Source: Malus domestica (Eukaryota; Streptophyta; Magnoliopsida; Rosales; Rosaceae). From it: a DNA stretch of 64,000 nucleotides. The position numbers and the translations under genes are program-made. The stretch spans positions 4,409,501 through 4,473,500 of the forward strand of contig NC_091673.1 in NCBI RefSeq assembly GCF_042453785.1. Direction: 5' to 3'. Numbering within the stretch: position 1 is the stretch's first letter; the number at the start of each line of letters is the position of its first letter. This document shows, one piece after another, positions 12,901-23,816 of this stretch. A model generated the notes under the pieces. That model was not told the DNA's origin. It ran no database searches and saw nothing but the letters and a program-made list of their open reading frames with translations.

Positions 12901-13250
12901 CCAATTCTATCGATTTTAAATCTCACGTACCAAAATGCGGTGTTCTGCTAATCTGAATGATCATTTCAGCTAAAAAGCCAACACAAAACCATGTCCATAT
13001 GTTGAACAGGAGTGAGTGGCATTCGGTTGCTAATTAAATTAAAGAGCCTTATGCTTTGAATATGTCCACTAGAACTTGAATATCCGGGTTGCTTATTTCT
13101 TTCCGTCGATTGTTTTACAGGTTAATAGAGCAGTGTTGGTCTGCTGACATGAACCAAAGGCCTTCTTTCTTGGAGATTATCAAAAGGCTTGAGAAGGTAA
13201 AGGAAAAAGTTGTACAACCAGAACATCACTGGCACATATTTAATGCATAA
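9928..13250 (+). CDS. VIK: VH1-interacting kinase (VIK): ankyrin-repeat Raf-like MAPKKK
   Basis: In Arabidopsis VIK links the receptor kinase VH1/BRL2 to auxin and brassinosteroid responses and regulates the vacuolar sugar transporter TMT1. Eleven exons: 9928-10227, 10354-10428, 10539-10655, 11150-11244, 11465-11585, 11666-11745, 11845-11904, 12104-12225, 12334-12419, 12526-12641 and 13121-13250, giving 433 aa. Ankyrin repeats occupy about 30-110 (NRTPLHAASLHGCIDVANCL, HGADVNAQDRWKNTPL). The kinase domain occupies about 155-420: glycine loop GKGSFGEV, VAVKR lysine, catalytic HRDLKPRNVL, DFG, and YRYMAPEVF. It ends EHHWHIFNA. All catalytic residues are present, so an active kinase is expected. 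The ATG at 9928 gives MSSDAS; the upstream frame has no ATG. Intron 10 carries a MITE. The family is certain; the orthology is strong. Confidence 0.95.
12732..12979. mobile_element. Small foldback MITE inside VIK intron 10
   Basis: The 248-bp stretch starts GGCTTTTTGGTCAAAATGAT and ends with its imperfect inverse (ATCATTTCAGCTAAAAAGCC). The interior is also roughly palindromic: phrases such as CTTGAGATT and its inverse recur. The same terminal and inner words occur in the much larger foldback at 23817-24810, so the two belong to one family. It lies between exons 10 and 11 and leaves the splice sites intact. No convincing target-site duplication was found. Confidence 0.75.
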
Positions 13251-13392
13251 ATATGAAAGCTTGCGATAGTATTCGTTGTGACTAGCGTTCTACTATTCTG
13301 TTTCAGATTCAATTGAAATTTCTCATGTTGTAAACTATTTTACAAAATAAGCAGTAAACGACGGAACTATAGAACTCCTCTCCCAAAACATT

Positions 13393-14421
13393 TTATATAA
13401 CCTTCTTCTTCTCGAAAAATGTCTTCAGGTGCCACACTTGTAAACCCACAACCGATAAGCAAACAATAAGCGAAAGAAGACTCAGCCAGGCCATTTTCGA
13501 GTTTGTCGCTCTGTTAAGATCCTGCATCTCTCCTTCCCTGAAACACACATTGAGCAGACAACATATAAATGAACAAACGATTGACATCTGTTCCAAACGA
13601 AAATACTCATCGAATAAACAACAGTTGCTTACCTTTCGCGGAGATAGAACATCTCCTCTTGAATGGAAGTAACCGTACCAAACAACTTTTGAAGCTCCAA
13701 TTCCATGACCTGGTACATAAGAAAACAGGCAAAACATTTGTCTCAATATATTCACAACTGAAAACATTTGCATTACCCTAACCAATATAAGAACCTTCGG
13801 CGAAGAAAATGTAGCCCGCATGAATTCTTCCGATACATCTATCAATGTTACATTGTCGGATCTTGCGTGCGCACAAGACTCCACACTATCGATGGCCTCG
13901 ACAGATGACAAGAAAACATTTCTTATCCAAGAAACACATACGAAAATTGGTGTTGTTTCGTAATTCGCAAGTTATCAAGCATTGCGTAAGGCATGGATCA
14001 ATTGGAATTGTTTCGAAACTCCCTAGTTAGAAATTTGCGAGCACTAAGATAGTTTTGCTATAAATAATTTGCGACGAGAATTCAGTTTCAGTTAGAAATT
14101 AAACAAAATTACTACACGGTTAACGGTATTGAAGCTGAATTTCATAGCAATATCGTGATAAAAACAAGCTAAATTTAGCTGAAAATAAAAAGGGTAGGAA
14201 AATACTTACGTCAACGGTGCCTTTCTTGGCGACATTGGACCAGTCCTTGGCGGCGACGCCGGTTTTCCAATCGAATTCGATGGTCAACGTCGTCTGGGGC
14301 TTGAAATCCGGCGCCCAGAAGCACGCCATGTAATCTCCCGCCTCCGCCGCCACAAACGCAAACTGCCCCGATTCCACCAGCTCCGAATAGTGATAGCTAT
14401 TTCCGTAGTGCGACGTCACCT

Positions 14422-14466
<45 letters not shown>

Positions 14467-14759
14467 TAAATCCAATAATTTATATCGATGAATAAATAAA
14501 AAGATTTCGAATTCATCTTTAGGGTAGAAAAATTTGGAGAAATTAAGCGTACCCGGACGGTCAACTTGTGAGAATTGGGCATGGGCTGGCCTTCGATGGG
14601 GTTGACGATGCTGTATTTTCCGACGGTCATGGCGCTGGATTTTATGTCTTCCACGATGCATTTCGTGTGACCCGATTGCAGCTCGAACCGTAGAGATTCG
14701 GATGTAGACAATAAAAACCCTGCGATCACGGCAGCAAGTAGAAGACGCAATCCGATCAT
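13393..14759 (-). CDS. p24 delta family transmembrane cargo receptor (emp24/GOLD)
   Basis: p24 proteins cycle between ER and Golgi in COPI and COPII vesicles and sort cargo, including GPI-anchored proteins. Exons on the minus strand: 14759-14553, 14419-14210, 13709-13633 and 13537-13393, giving 212 aa with correct phases. Signal peptide MIGLRLLLAAVIAGFLLSTS; GOLD domain (about 24-125: LRFELQSGHTKCIVEDIKS, GDYMACFWAPDF); coiled coil (about 140-175: EEMFYLREREGEMQDLN); transmembrane helix (about 182-203: WLSLLSLIVCLSVVGLQVW); cytosolic tail HLKTFFEKKKVI with a KKXX dilysine COPI signal. The pair GVAAKDWSNVAKK before the coiled coil is typical of the plant delta subfamily. No lesion seen. Subfamily number is not assigned. 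Confidence 0.95.
14421..14462. repeat. (TA)n microsatellite in intron 1 of the p24 gene
   Basis: About 20 TA units with one interruption begin next to the intron 1 acceptor on the minus strand. The tract sits where the polypyrimidine tract would lie, so its length could affect splicing; that is inference. Confidence 0.9.
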
Positions 14760-15150
14760 TGCTGTGACTGAGTGACGACTCGGGTGGGAAAAAAAAAACC
14801 GCTGCGACTCGGACTGACTCGGAGAGAAATCGAGAGGAAAGGGGTTTTTTCTTCGTTCTCTTAGGAAGTGAGTCGGACTCGGAAAATCTGGAATCCCTTG
14901 GCTTGTGTTGATTTTTACAGCTGGGCCCTTTAGGCCAGGCCATATCAGCTTTTTAGACACGTGTTTGTTCGTCATTCGTTGAAGTACGTAAATGAAAAGG
15001 TTGCCGTGTTGGACCAGGACAATACTCTACTGTTTTTCTTGGGTTGTAATAAAATTTTTGGGCCGATTTGGAATTTGATTAAACTCAAATTTAGGCCCAA
15101 CTTCAACCTAAAACTGACATGGGCTGCAAGTGGAGGCCCAAAACGTTATG
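14760..15150 (-). promoter_or_regulatory. Promoter and leader of the p24 gene with site II (GGCCCA/TGGGCC) motifs
   Basis: Upstream of the p24 start codon, TGGGCC or GGCCCA occurs several times (about 14922, 15059, 15093 and 15135, with a related GGGCT at 15121). These are site II elements, known targets of TCP factors in plant housekeeping promoters. The clustering is visible; its regulatory use here is inferred. Confidence 0.55.
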
Positions 15151-15232
15151 CAGGCTGATTCTTTCGTAGGACCGATGAATTTTGCATTAGCCGGCGACGA
15201 GAAGGACTTTCATGAAACAAGATAATTGAAGA

Positions 15233-15524
15233 TAGTGACGGAGACAACATAGAGTTATTAGTTGTTTCTATTATGCACACTAAATGCTTGATAAAATGCC
15301 TCATCTAGAGTCTTTGGAGTCTTCAACATTACTCTATAGTTTCTTATAGCCACCCTTGACAAGCATCTACATATCATTGTAATTGTTGACATATGTTTGC
15401 ATAGCCTTCGTCAAATTTTACAAGAACCGACATGTTCCTATCAGGTGCTCGACGAAGTGGTCCAATGAAAATTTTTAGGCTGAAATCATGATCCTCTTAT
15501 TTGAAAATCCTAACTCCGTTACTG
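15233..15524. mobile_element. Degenerate hAT-type MITE
   Basis: The ends TAGTGACGGAG and CTCCGTTACTG are imperfect inverse copies close to the hAT-type ends CAGTGGCGGAGC seen at 25733. The interior shares long phrases with the element at 25733-26145 (CTTCAACATTAC, GTGCTCGACGAAGTGGTCCA, TTATTTGAAAATC). It is non-coding. A target duplication is not clear, so the limits may be off by a few bases. Confidence 0.6.
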
Positions 15525-17999
15525 ATTATAAAAATATTTCAAAACTCAATCATGCAATGTCATATAAAAAAGTGAAAACACATAGCACAATAGCATCTCC
15601 GTTGTAAGCAGCTCTATACCATATATTCCCCAAATCATCATAAGCATCCTCAACCATTTTTATTTACTTTTAAAATAAAAATATAAGCTTCATGATTGAT
15701 ATGTCATTTTTGGCCTTCACTTACGTTCCACGCACACAAATATAATTGCTGTTGCTTGACACTGCTTTTTGCCCACTTGCCGACATCACTCCTTCGAAAA
15801 CTTACGAGGCAAACAGACTTTTCTTTTTTTTTTTTTTTTTTTTTTTGGGTAATGAGGCAAAACGACTTTACGTGAAAGAAAGGGAGTTGAATTCCTGAAA
15901 AAAAAAAGCCAAAAATTGGAAACATAAAACCAGCTGATTTGTTAATGGTTCATACTTGTTACCAAGGGTTGCATGTGTTTTGTGCGCACACGTACTATAT
16001 ATACAATTCCATGCAACACAAGTAATTTTAGCGTTTATTTCTCAAAATACTAAAGTGTCGCAACACTTTTCTATCTATAATAAAAGGCGGATGCGTCACA
16101 CCATTCTTTTTATATACATTATTGTGAAACTCATTTCGTAATATGTTTCAACGATTTGGACTGTCTATCATTTAGGTCTCTTTCAAATACCATTTGTACC
16201 AAAAAGTACCTAAATTTGAAATCATATGACAGTTGGATTAAGAGTTTAGTGTTTCTTTATAGAACCGTATTGGTCTATTTTCTTTACTACAAATGAATGT
16301 CTTAATGGTATCTGAAACCATATGACGGTTAGATTAAGAATTTGGTGTTTCTTTGTAAAATCATATTCGTCCATTTTATTCACTAAAAAATAATGCCTTA
16401 ATGATTTTAGATTTATCTAATTTTTTGTCAGGATGATCTATGAATGTTGTACGATTCAGATCATTAAAATACATTCTGAAGTGTGCCCATAAAAACGTAT
16501 GTCAAAAGTTATATAAAAAAAATAGTGTCACAAATTCGTCTCCTATAATATACATCAATGGTTTGAATATTGCGTTAACTATCATACATGATTGATCCAT
16601 AAAAATTAATATATACATATACTCTTTTTAATAAAATCCGAAGAGATTTCAATTTCGAATTTTCTTACCATCATTTGGAAACACTACAAAATAAAATATT
16701 TGATAGACTGATTACAAGTTAGAACAATAAAAAAATAAAAAAAATTGGAAAGCAAAAGTAAATATGAACTCCCTAAGCAAAGAAAAATGGTCCATAAAAC
16801 TCAACAAAAATCATATCCCCGGAGGCTTCGTTGATCGGCAAAGGGATCTTAGTATCTTACAACATCTTGGTTTTGAAGAATCCTAGACTCTTATACCTTG
16901 AATACATCAATTTAAAAATAAAAATGAATACAATTATTCTGTTTTATTTCTTAATTAGTTGGAGGTTGACTTTATGTATCGAAAAAGACATGCATGCATT
17001 TTAAACTCCACCATTTCATACATTAGCTTTGGAATTTTTTTATTTTTCATGATAATTTGGACTTTATACTATATAATATATATCATAGTTGGTACATGGT
17101 TTGGATTCATCCTACAACAAACGTTAAGGAGATTCTTTCAAAAATAGGATTTTTTATAAATTTTTTATCACCTCATGTTTTTAATATAATTTTTTATAAT
17201 GTTGATACGGAAATTGATGTTAAACTATTAAATGAGAGAGAATTTATGAAAAATCTCATTTTTTTTAGAGAGTCCCTTAGCATTCTCTTCATCCTAATGT
17301 ATCATTATGTTACATAGGAAATATTTTGTCTGCGTGGTGTTATTCATGCATTCATTTTTACCTTTCATACACTTAATGTACTTTTTGTCATTTGATCTTA
17401 TTCAATTATGATGGTTAAAAATTAAGAAGAGTGTAGAAGTAAAAAAAAAAGTACGCGGATAGCACCGCCATAATAATATAATTTGTATGTTATTTCTAAA
17501 TTTAGAAGAACGAGAATCAGCTAATAAATGGTGGATCTTGGTTTTCTGCTTGCAGTGCAAATTAACTGACTACTTTTATAAGACTAACAAAAAAAATATT
17601 GACAGCACTTATCAGACGAGTAAAACTGTAAAAAGCAAAAAACTGGTGTGAATATTTGCAACTTATATAAGCATAGAACGAGAGCAGAAATACCTGAATC
17701 TAATTTCTTGATTTTCTTCTTCATTCCTTTTATGTTTAATTAAAAAAAAAAAAAAAAAGAGTTCATAGCACGTCGCTGAGAAAATCACAAGATTTTCCCG
17801 GAAAAAGGAGGAAGCAAGAGGAAAATCGAAAATTGCCTTGCGGTTGCATTGGGTCGTTGAGATTTTTAATTGGGTTAGACATTTAACTCGTGAAATTTCA
17901 ACCTCCTGCCTCTCCGCACCGATTCTTCACACAAAGTTTCGAACTTTTTCCCGTTTCAAAATCTGGGCTTTGAGGGCTCCCAAGTGTGTTTGATTCGGC
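15525..17999. other. AT-rich intergenic region
   Basis: No gene was recognised. The region has long A and T tracts (15822-15846, 17740-17758) and short meaningless open frames. The last 200 bases (from about 17800) become GC-richer and are presumably the promoter and leader of the fucosyltransferase gene. Confidence 0.4.
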
Positions 18000-18000
18000 A

Positions 18001-18165
18001 ATGCTGGATTGAAATTGGGGATTTCGTGAGCTGAATTTGAATTGGGGGGTTGTGGGAATTTCGGAAACGATCAATGAAGCGGCTATGTGGCGTGTGAAAG
18101 AGGAATGGAGGTTAGATCTGAAGTCGGTTTACATGTGCGGTGCGAGAAGATTCCGGCGCCGGTGA
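18001..18165 (+). promoter_or_regulatory. Three upstream ORFs before the O-fucosyltransferase start
   Basis: Three ATGs precede the main start in other frames: a 3-codon ORF at 18001-18012, a 7-codon ORF at 18074-18097, and a 26-codon ORF at 18085-18165 that overlaps the main start at 18105. An overlapping uORF normally lowers translation of the main frame, so scanning ribosomes would have to leak past three ATGs. This holds only if the transcript begins upstream of 18001, which is inferred. Confidence 0.5.
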
Positions 18166-21100
18166 TTGGGCGGACGCGGTTGCAGGTGTGGTTCATTCGG
18201 GTGTGTTCGAGCTTGTTCCTGTGGACGTGTTTGGTTCAGTTAGTGGCGGTTGGGGAGCTATGGCATCCGCATTTGCTCTCCAATATAACCCATCGGATAT
18301 CCGAAATCACGCTGGTTCCACTTCCGGCGGTCCCATCTCCGCCGCCTCTTCTCCCCGCCAGTGAGTTTTTAGATACAACGAAAGCTTTTTTTTTTTTTTT
18401 TTTTTACTGTAAGTTGTTGGATAGTGCAGATAATTTTGCTGGTGTTACTTCTATTGAGCATGAATGTGATTGTTGGAGTTGGTAATTTGAGATTAGTGCA
18501 CTTCTTCAATTAAGTTGTGTAAATGTTACCGGATTTTGTTATGATTATCTTATGCATGAATTTGGACTTTAGTTCATGAACTCAGAGTTTAGGCCATGAA
18601 AATTGGCTTTTCGATTGATGGATGCAAACCGATTTGGCAGCATTGGCGGATTGTTTGTTTATAAGTTTGGATCATTTGAGGTTAGGAGAAGGGAGTAGGT
18701 TGTTTTTAGTTGTTGGTGGAGAATTTAAGGTACACGTGCTCATATAGCCATATAGGTTGTTGTCCAATTTTTTTCTGGCTCACTGCAGACTCGGAACCTT
18801 TTATGGGGTGAGTGTGGCTGTTAGAATGACTCAAGAATGCCGACAAGAACTATAGTTTTGGAACTCTTTTTATGGTGAATTTGAAATTTGCTTTCGTGAA
18901 AAGTTCATTATTTCAAGGTTTTGATGAAATTGTTAAATAGGTTGTGTGATTCTAAGTATTACTCTGCGATTTTTTAATTTTATCTTGAAATATTATAATA
19001 ACGGGGATATATGAATATGAACTCGGTAATACAATATGGATAAGTATGCCTAATGGCCTGAGTTTTGCAGGAAATTATACAAGTAACGGGTTTCTTAGAG
19101 TTTCCTGCAATGGGGGCTTGAATCAAATGCGTGCTGCGGTTTGTGCTGTTTTCTTCTTTACTTTTCTTTGTTACTTTATCCTGTGTCTAGCTATTGACAG
19201 AAGGTTCTGCATTTCAGATTTGTGACATGGTCACTGTTGCCCGGCTTTTAAATCTTACATTGGTTGTTCCAGAGCTTGATAAGACATCTTTCTGGGCTGA
19301 TCCTAGGTAACGGTCCTTGGTCTAAATGAAACTGTGACTTAAAAAACTGATTCGCTTCTGCTTATTAATTTCAACTATTGGTATTTCTTTTGCAGTAACT
19401 TTGAGGATATCTTTGATCTAAGACATTTCATTAATTCACTGCGAGATGAAGTCCGAATTGTCAGAAGACTTCCAAAAATGTTTAGTAGAAAATATGGACA
19501 TAAACCGCTCGAGATGCCTCCTATTAGTTGGTCAAATGAAAAATACTATCTTGAACAGGTTTGTGTCCTCTCTTCCCAGTTTATTTTAGCGAACAAGGTA
19601 TCTGACTTTTGTACGAAGTTAACAACTTTCTATAGAATCTTTAACTACTAAATTGGTGATACCTTGTTTTGTTAACTATTTGTCATCCTATGGATAACAT
19701 GCATTCACTTGTGCATAACGTAGAGATGCAAGTAAAACATATTCCAAATTGTTGTGTGATAAAACTGATTCAATGTTTTCGTTTATTGGGTTTCATTGAG
19801 TTTATCTGTTCTCTCTGCTTCCTGATTGAATGCATTTGATTCTGTATGCAGAAGTTTCATATTTTCAGTAATCATCCTGATTGAGTGCCTTGATTCCATT
19901 ATGCAGATATTGCCACTTGTTAGCAAGCATAAAGTGTTGCACTTTAACAGAACAGATGCACGTTTGGCAAACAATTGGATACCTCTTGATCTTCAGAAAC
20001 TTCGGTGTCGTGTTAATTTCCAAGCACTGAAGTTCACTCCCGAGATTGAGGCTTTAGGGTACAAATTGGTTCGTCTACTTAAAGAAAAGGGACCTTATGT
20101 GGCTTTGCATCTAAGGTACGAAATGGACATGTTGGCTTTCTCAGGTTGTACTCATGGCTGCACTGAGGAAGAAGCTGATGAGCTCAAACGATTGAGGTTT
20201 GTCGTGTTCAAAACTTGACTATTAGTTTTGTGGAATGTTCATTTGAAATTCAGCCAACAAACAACCTTCATCAGTATTACTTATCAAAGTTTGCTTGATA
20301 AAAGAGACATGCTTTAAGCATTATTGTTCCCATAGAAATATATTGAGCTTTACTTACATGCAATATATATTGTTGTACGTTTCATTCAGATATGCATATC
20401 CTTGGTGGAGAGAGAAAGAGATAATGTCTGAAGAGAAGAGATCTCAAGGTTTGTGTCCTCTAACGCCCGAGGAGAGTGCATTAATATTGCAAGCCTTGGG
20501 GTTTAGTAAGGACACACAAATCTATATAGCAGCTGGTGAGATTTATGGTAGTGAAAGGAGACTTGGTCCACTACGAGCTGCATTTCCACGGATTGTGAGT
20601 TGGTCTTCTAAATTATGTATCATGTCCTTTTACCATTGTGCGTTTGGGACTTCTGATATTAGTTGTTGCGCTGAATGGTTGTTTAAACACTTGGGTCTTC
20701 TTGCTTGTCTGTTTCAGGTTAAGAAGGAAACACTTCTTGCTCCGAAGGAGTTGCGGCAGTTTCAGAATCATTCATCTCAAATGGCAGCTCTGGATTTTAT
20801 AGTTTCGGTTGCTAGTAATACTTTTGTTCCTACATATGATGGGAATATGGCGAAACTTGTTGAAGGTCACCGAAGGTATGCAAATATTCACAAGTCGGTG
20901 CAGCGTTGTGTACTATAAATACACACTTCCTAATTATATTTCATGCAGGTACCATGGGTTTAAAAAAAGCATCTTGCTCGACAGGAAAAGACTTGTAGAA
21001 TTATTGGACTTGCATCTGAATGGGACACATTCGTGGAATCAGTTTTCGGACGCTGTACGTTCCATTCATGAGAAAAGAATGGGACAACCAACTCGGCGAA

Positions 21101-21219
21101 GAGTCATCGCAGACAGGCCAAAGGAGGAAGATTATTTCTACGCAAATCCTCATGAATGCCTCTGCGAGGAAACGAATTGTGATGACTTTAGCCCTGGAAA
21201 CTCAAGCAAAACCGGGTGA
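18105..21219 (+). CDS. O-fucosyltransferase family protein (GT65-like, type II membrane)
   Basis: This is a plant DUF246/GDP-fucose protein O-fucosyltransferase-like protein. Exons: 18105-18360, 19071-19138, 19218-19306, 19396-19558, 19907-20196, 20390-20594, 20718-20875 and 20949-21219; 499 aa. A hydrophobic anchor follows a short basic N-terminus (about residues 24-45, [20 protein letters not shown]), then a Pro-rich stem. The catalytic region has [31 protein letters not shown], the [14 protein letters not shown] block with its conserved Arg, and [20 protein letters not shown]. The C-terminus carries [20 protein letters not shown] and the [10 protein letters not shown] motif, then a Cys-rich tail. 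Likely Golgi; acceptor substrate unknown. The ATG at 18105 is the first in frame, but three upstream ATGs precede it. No lesion seen. Confidence 0.9.
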
Positions 21220-21561
21220 CTGCAAGCGACCAAGTCTGGAATCAACCTTCCACAGAATTGTCTTAAAGAGGGGTCAACAAATCCATGTGGCTTTTCATAT
21301 TAGGGAAGCATGTACACACACATGAGAGTTTTGTAGGAAACGGCATAAAAAGGATTCAAGTTCCCAATTCGGGCGTCTAAAGATGTATTCATTCGTTTTT
21401 AATCTTTCAATTTGTCCATATGTTTCTTCGTTTTCTCATGTATTTCACAAATTGATACGAATTCATCGCTGTTCAGTTCTATATAAATTATAATTAACAG
21501 GAATATAGATGGAAACTTTGTCCATAGACGAAACTACTGCTAATTTATGACTTCCCTCTCA
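21220..21561. other. 3' UTR of the fucosyltransferase gene
   Basis: No gene is present. The T-rich stretch after the stop is probably the 3' UTR, running up to the left end of the next MITE. Confidence 0.4.
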
Positions 21562-22279
21562 GACCATCTTCAATCCTGACCTAAAACCTAAAAATATTTA
21601 ACCCAGAAAATTTAGGTTTTAGCCCAGAAACAGCTTTTCTACTCCAACCATTTTGGCCTACAATTTTAGCCCCAGATTATCAAAAAATGAATTAAGGTTA
21701 ATTTTTTTTAAAAAAAAAAATTATGTAGACTATCCTAAATTAATTTTATGAACATTTTAACCTAAAAATATTTAAATTCCGATAAATTTTGAAAAATCAC
21801 TAAATCAATACATGAAAATCATGATAAACCACATAAACTTAAAAAAAAAAATTATTCTAGCCGTTGGAAAAAAATATTTAAATTCCAAAAATTTTAAGAT
21901 TATTTTAGCCATTGGATTTAAATTTGAACCGTTAGATCTTTATTTTTACCGTTAGATTTGATTATATTCGATTTAAGCTGTTGGATTCAATAAATATATA
22001 AATATAAAACAAAAAAAAAATTGAATGTGGACCGTTGGATTAACCAACGGTCCAATTACCATCACCACCCGATGAAGAAAAGTAGTCGTTGGCTACAGGA
22101 CAAGGTCCACTTTTCACTCTCATCCGTGGGTCCCAACAGCTTTTGTGGGCTAAATTTGTGACCTATATTTGCCTACATTTTAAGTTTTAGGTTTTAGGTT
22201 TGGTTTAGGTTTTGGGTTGGAGTGAATTTGAGGGGGAAAAAAAGGGGAAATTTTAGGTTATAAGCCATTGGAGATGGTC
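21562..22279. mobile_element. MITE with GACCATCTYCAAT-type inverted ends
   Basis: The left end GACCATCTTCAATCCTGACC and the right end (inverse: GACCATCTCCAATGGC) are inverted copies, and both flanks carry TCTCA or TCA. The inside is AT-rich, with repeated phrases around CCGTTGGATT and TTTAGGTTTTAG that recur in both orientations. It is about 718 bp and non-coding. The superfamily is not assigned. Confidence 0.65.
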
Positions 22280-22298
22280 TCAGTGACATGAATTTTCC

Positions 22299-22971
22299 CT
22301 ACTTGGGTTCCCAGAAGACTATGTCTTCAAGCTCCCCGCAGAGGCCGAGATCCTTGAGCCGCCTTTCCTGGTAGTATTCCAGTTGAGATATATTAAAGCA
22401 TGCAGATATATGAAAGAAGGCAGAATACCTCTTCGATGGTGGTGGGACAGCCGGAAAGAGCGGATTTGCAGGCATCTTGGACTACTCTGCATATGAGCTC
22501 TTCGTTGGCAGGGCTCACCGGCAGTTGAAGCCTTGAAGGTGGTCCCAGATATCGTTCCTGAATATAGATTCCAAGAGGAAAGCGTCGGTCCCTCCAAGAG
22601 CGACCAGCCGCAGATATGGAATCAATGCAGGTGGAAGCGAGTTCTCCAAAAATATGTCGAACTATGCAGTTGCACCCAAACCATTTGTCTCAGCAATGTC
22701 CAGCTTGTCCTCACAAAATGGGTCTGATCCGGATATTTCCAGCGTTAAGGTAAATCCACTGCGAGTAGCGTTGGAGACCACGCCTTCGTCCCGGAGCCAC
22801 TGCCAGAAGGTTTGAACAGGAGGAGGGAGCGACCGGTCGCATTGCAGTGGGGAGGAAAGAGCGGTCACCGCACGGCGGACGGGATTCCTGAGATGGGTTG
22901 GAGTTTTTGTTAGTGAAAGCTTTGTTCTTGGAGTGGGGAAGAGGAAAGTGGAGGCTAAAGAGAGTGTCCAT
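22299..22971 (-). pseudogene. LSMT: Rubisco large-subunit N-methyltransferase (LSMT) pseudogene lacking the SET domain
   Basis: Intact LSMT is a chloroplast SET-domain methyltransferase of about 490 aa. On the minus strand the remnant starts with a transit-peptide-like MDTLFSLHFPLPHSK, then reads QTFWQWLRDEGVVSN, and jumps directly to FTLTLEISGSDPFCEDKLDI, which in the family lies some 200 residues later. The whole SET catalytic core is therefore missing. The C-terminal part follows (LRLVALGGTDAFLLESIF, NEELICRVVQDACKSALSG, QLEYYQERRLKDLGL) and ends at a stop at 22299. Other lesions: a frame change between the transit peptide and QTFWQWL, an in-frame TAG at 22662-22664, another frame change near 22575, and a second deletion near 22400. 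It cannot encode an enzyme. The family assignment is from recalled conserved blocks and is strong. Confidence 0.88.
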
Positions 22972-22984
22972 TGTTTCTCTCTCA

Positions 22985-23007
22985 CTCTCTCTCTCTCTCT
23001 CTCTCTC
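22985..23007. repeat. (CT)n microsatellite
   Basis: About 11 CT units lie directly upstream of the LSMT pseudogene start, read on the minus strand as a GA tract in the old leader. Confidence 0.85.
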
Positions 23008-23816
23008 GATATTTGCAGCGTGTGGATTTTATAGATTGTGCATGCGAATAGGATATTTGGATGCGCCACCAACTGTTAATCCAATGTTAACGGTTTCACG
23101 TATGACCGAAGGAAAATTACAAATGTGACAATTTGCCACTTCAAGAAAAAAAAACGAAAAAAAAACTAGAATTTTAGGTAATTAATTTCTGTACGCATTT
23201 TTTTCTCTAATGATTTTAAATTGAATAAATTAATAAAGAAATAAAGAAATAAAGAATATAACGAAAAGGTGTGTGCGTAGGGAGAAAAAAATGTGTTTGA
23301 CAATTTATGATTAAATTGTCTAAATGAAACACTTCACAGTCATGTTGGGACTAGACCCAAATTTACATGTGTTTTGGCACTTGATCCTTCAAATTACATT
23401 TTATTTTGTAGTTGTCAAATTGATACATGGCCTATTCAGATTATTTTCCCATAGATAAATAAAATAAAAATCTCTGAATTTGGTCGTAAATTAGGAACTA
23501 TACCCAAAATGGTTTAAGATAAAATGGGTTCAACAGGAAAGGGAAAACCACTTTAGGAAATGGGTTTGTGTGTTGTGGGTGGGTAATCACTAAGAAATGG
23601 GCTCAAGATTGTTTCAATACTTGGACAACTTTTACCATCCATTTTTTTTCACTAGGGCTCTTATAAATGCTTTGCTTCTAGAAGATTTTGGTCAATGCAC
23701 ACAGCAAAAAGAATTTGAGTGGTCTTATTATGTATACCCAAGTTTCGTTTTTGGACACTTTTTTCAAACCTAATTTTCTCTCACGCATTTTTTTGATAAC
23801 CAAAATAATATTTTTT
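23008..23816. other. Intergenic AT-rich region
   Basis: No gene or recognisable element was found between the LSMT remnant and the large foldback. Confidence 0.4.

Noticed and set aside
21562..22279. Exact target duplication for the 21.5-kb MITE
   Set aside because: TCTCA or TCA occurs on both sides, but the terminal bases themselves contain these letters, so the length of a duplication cannot be decided.
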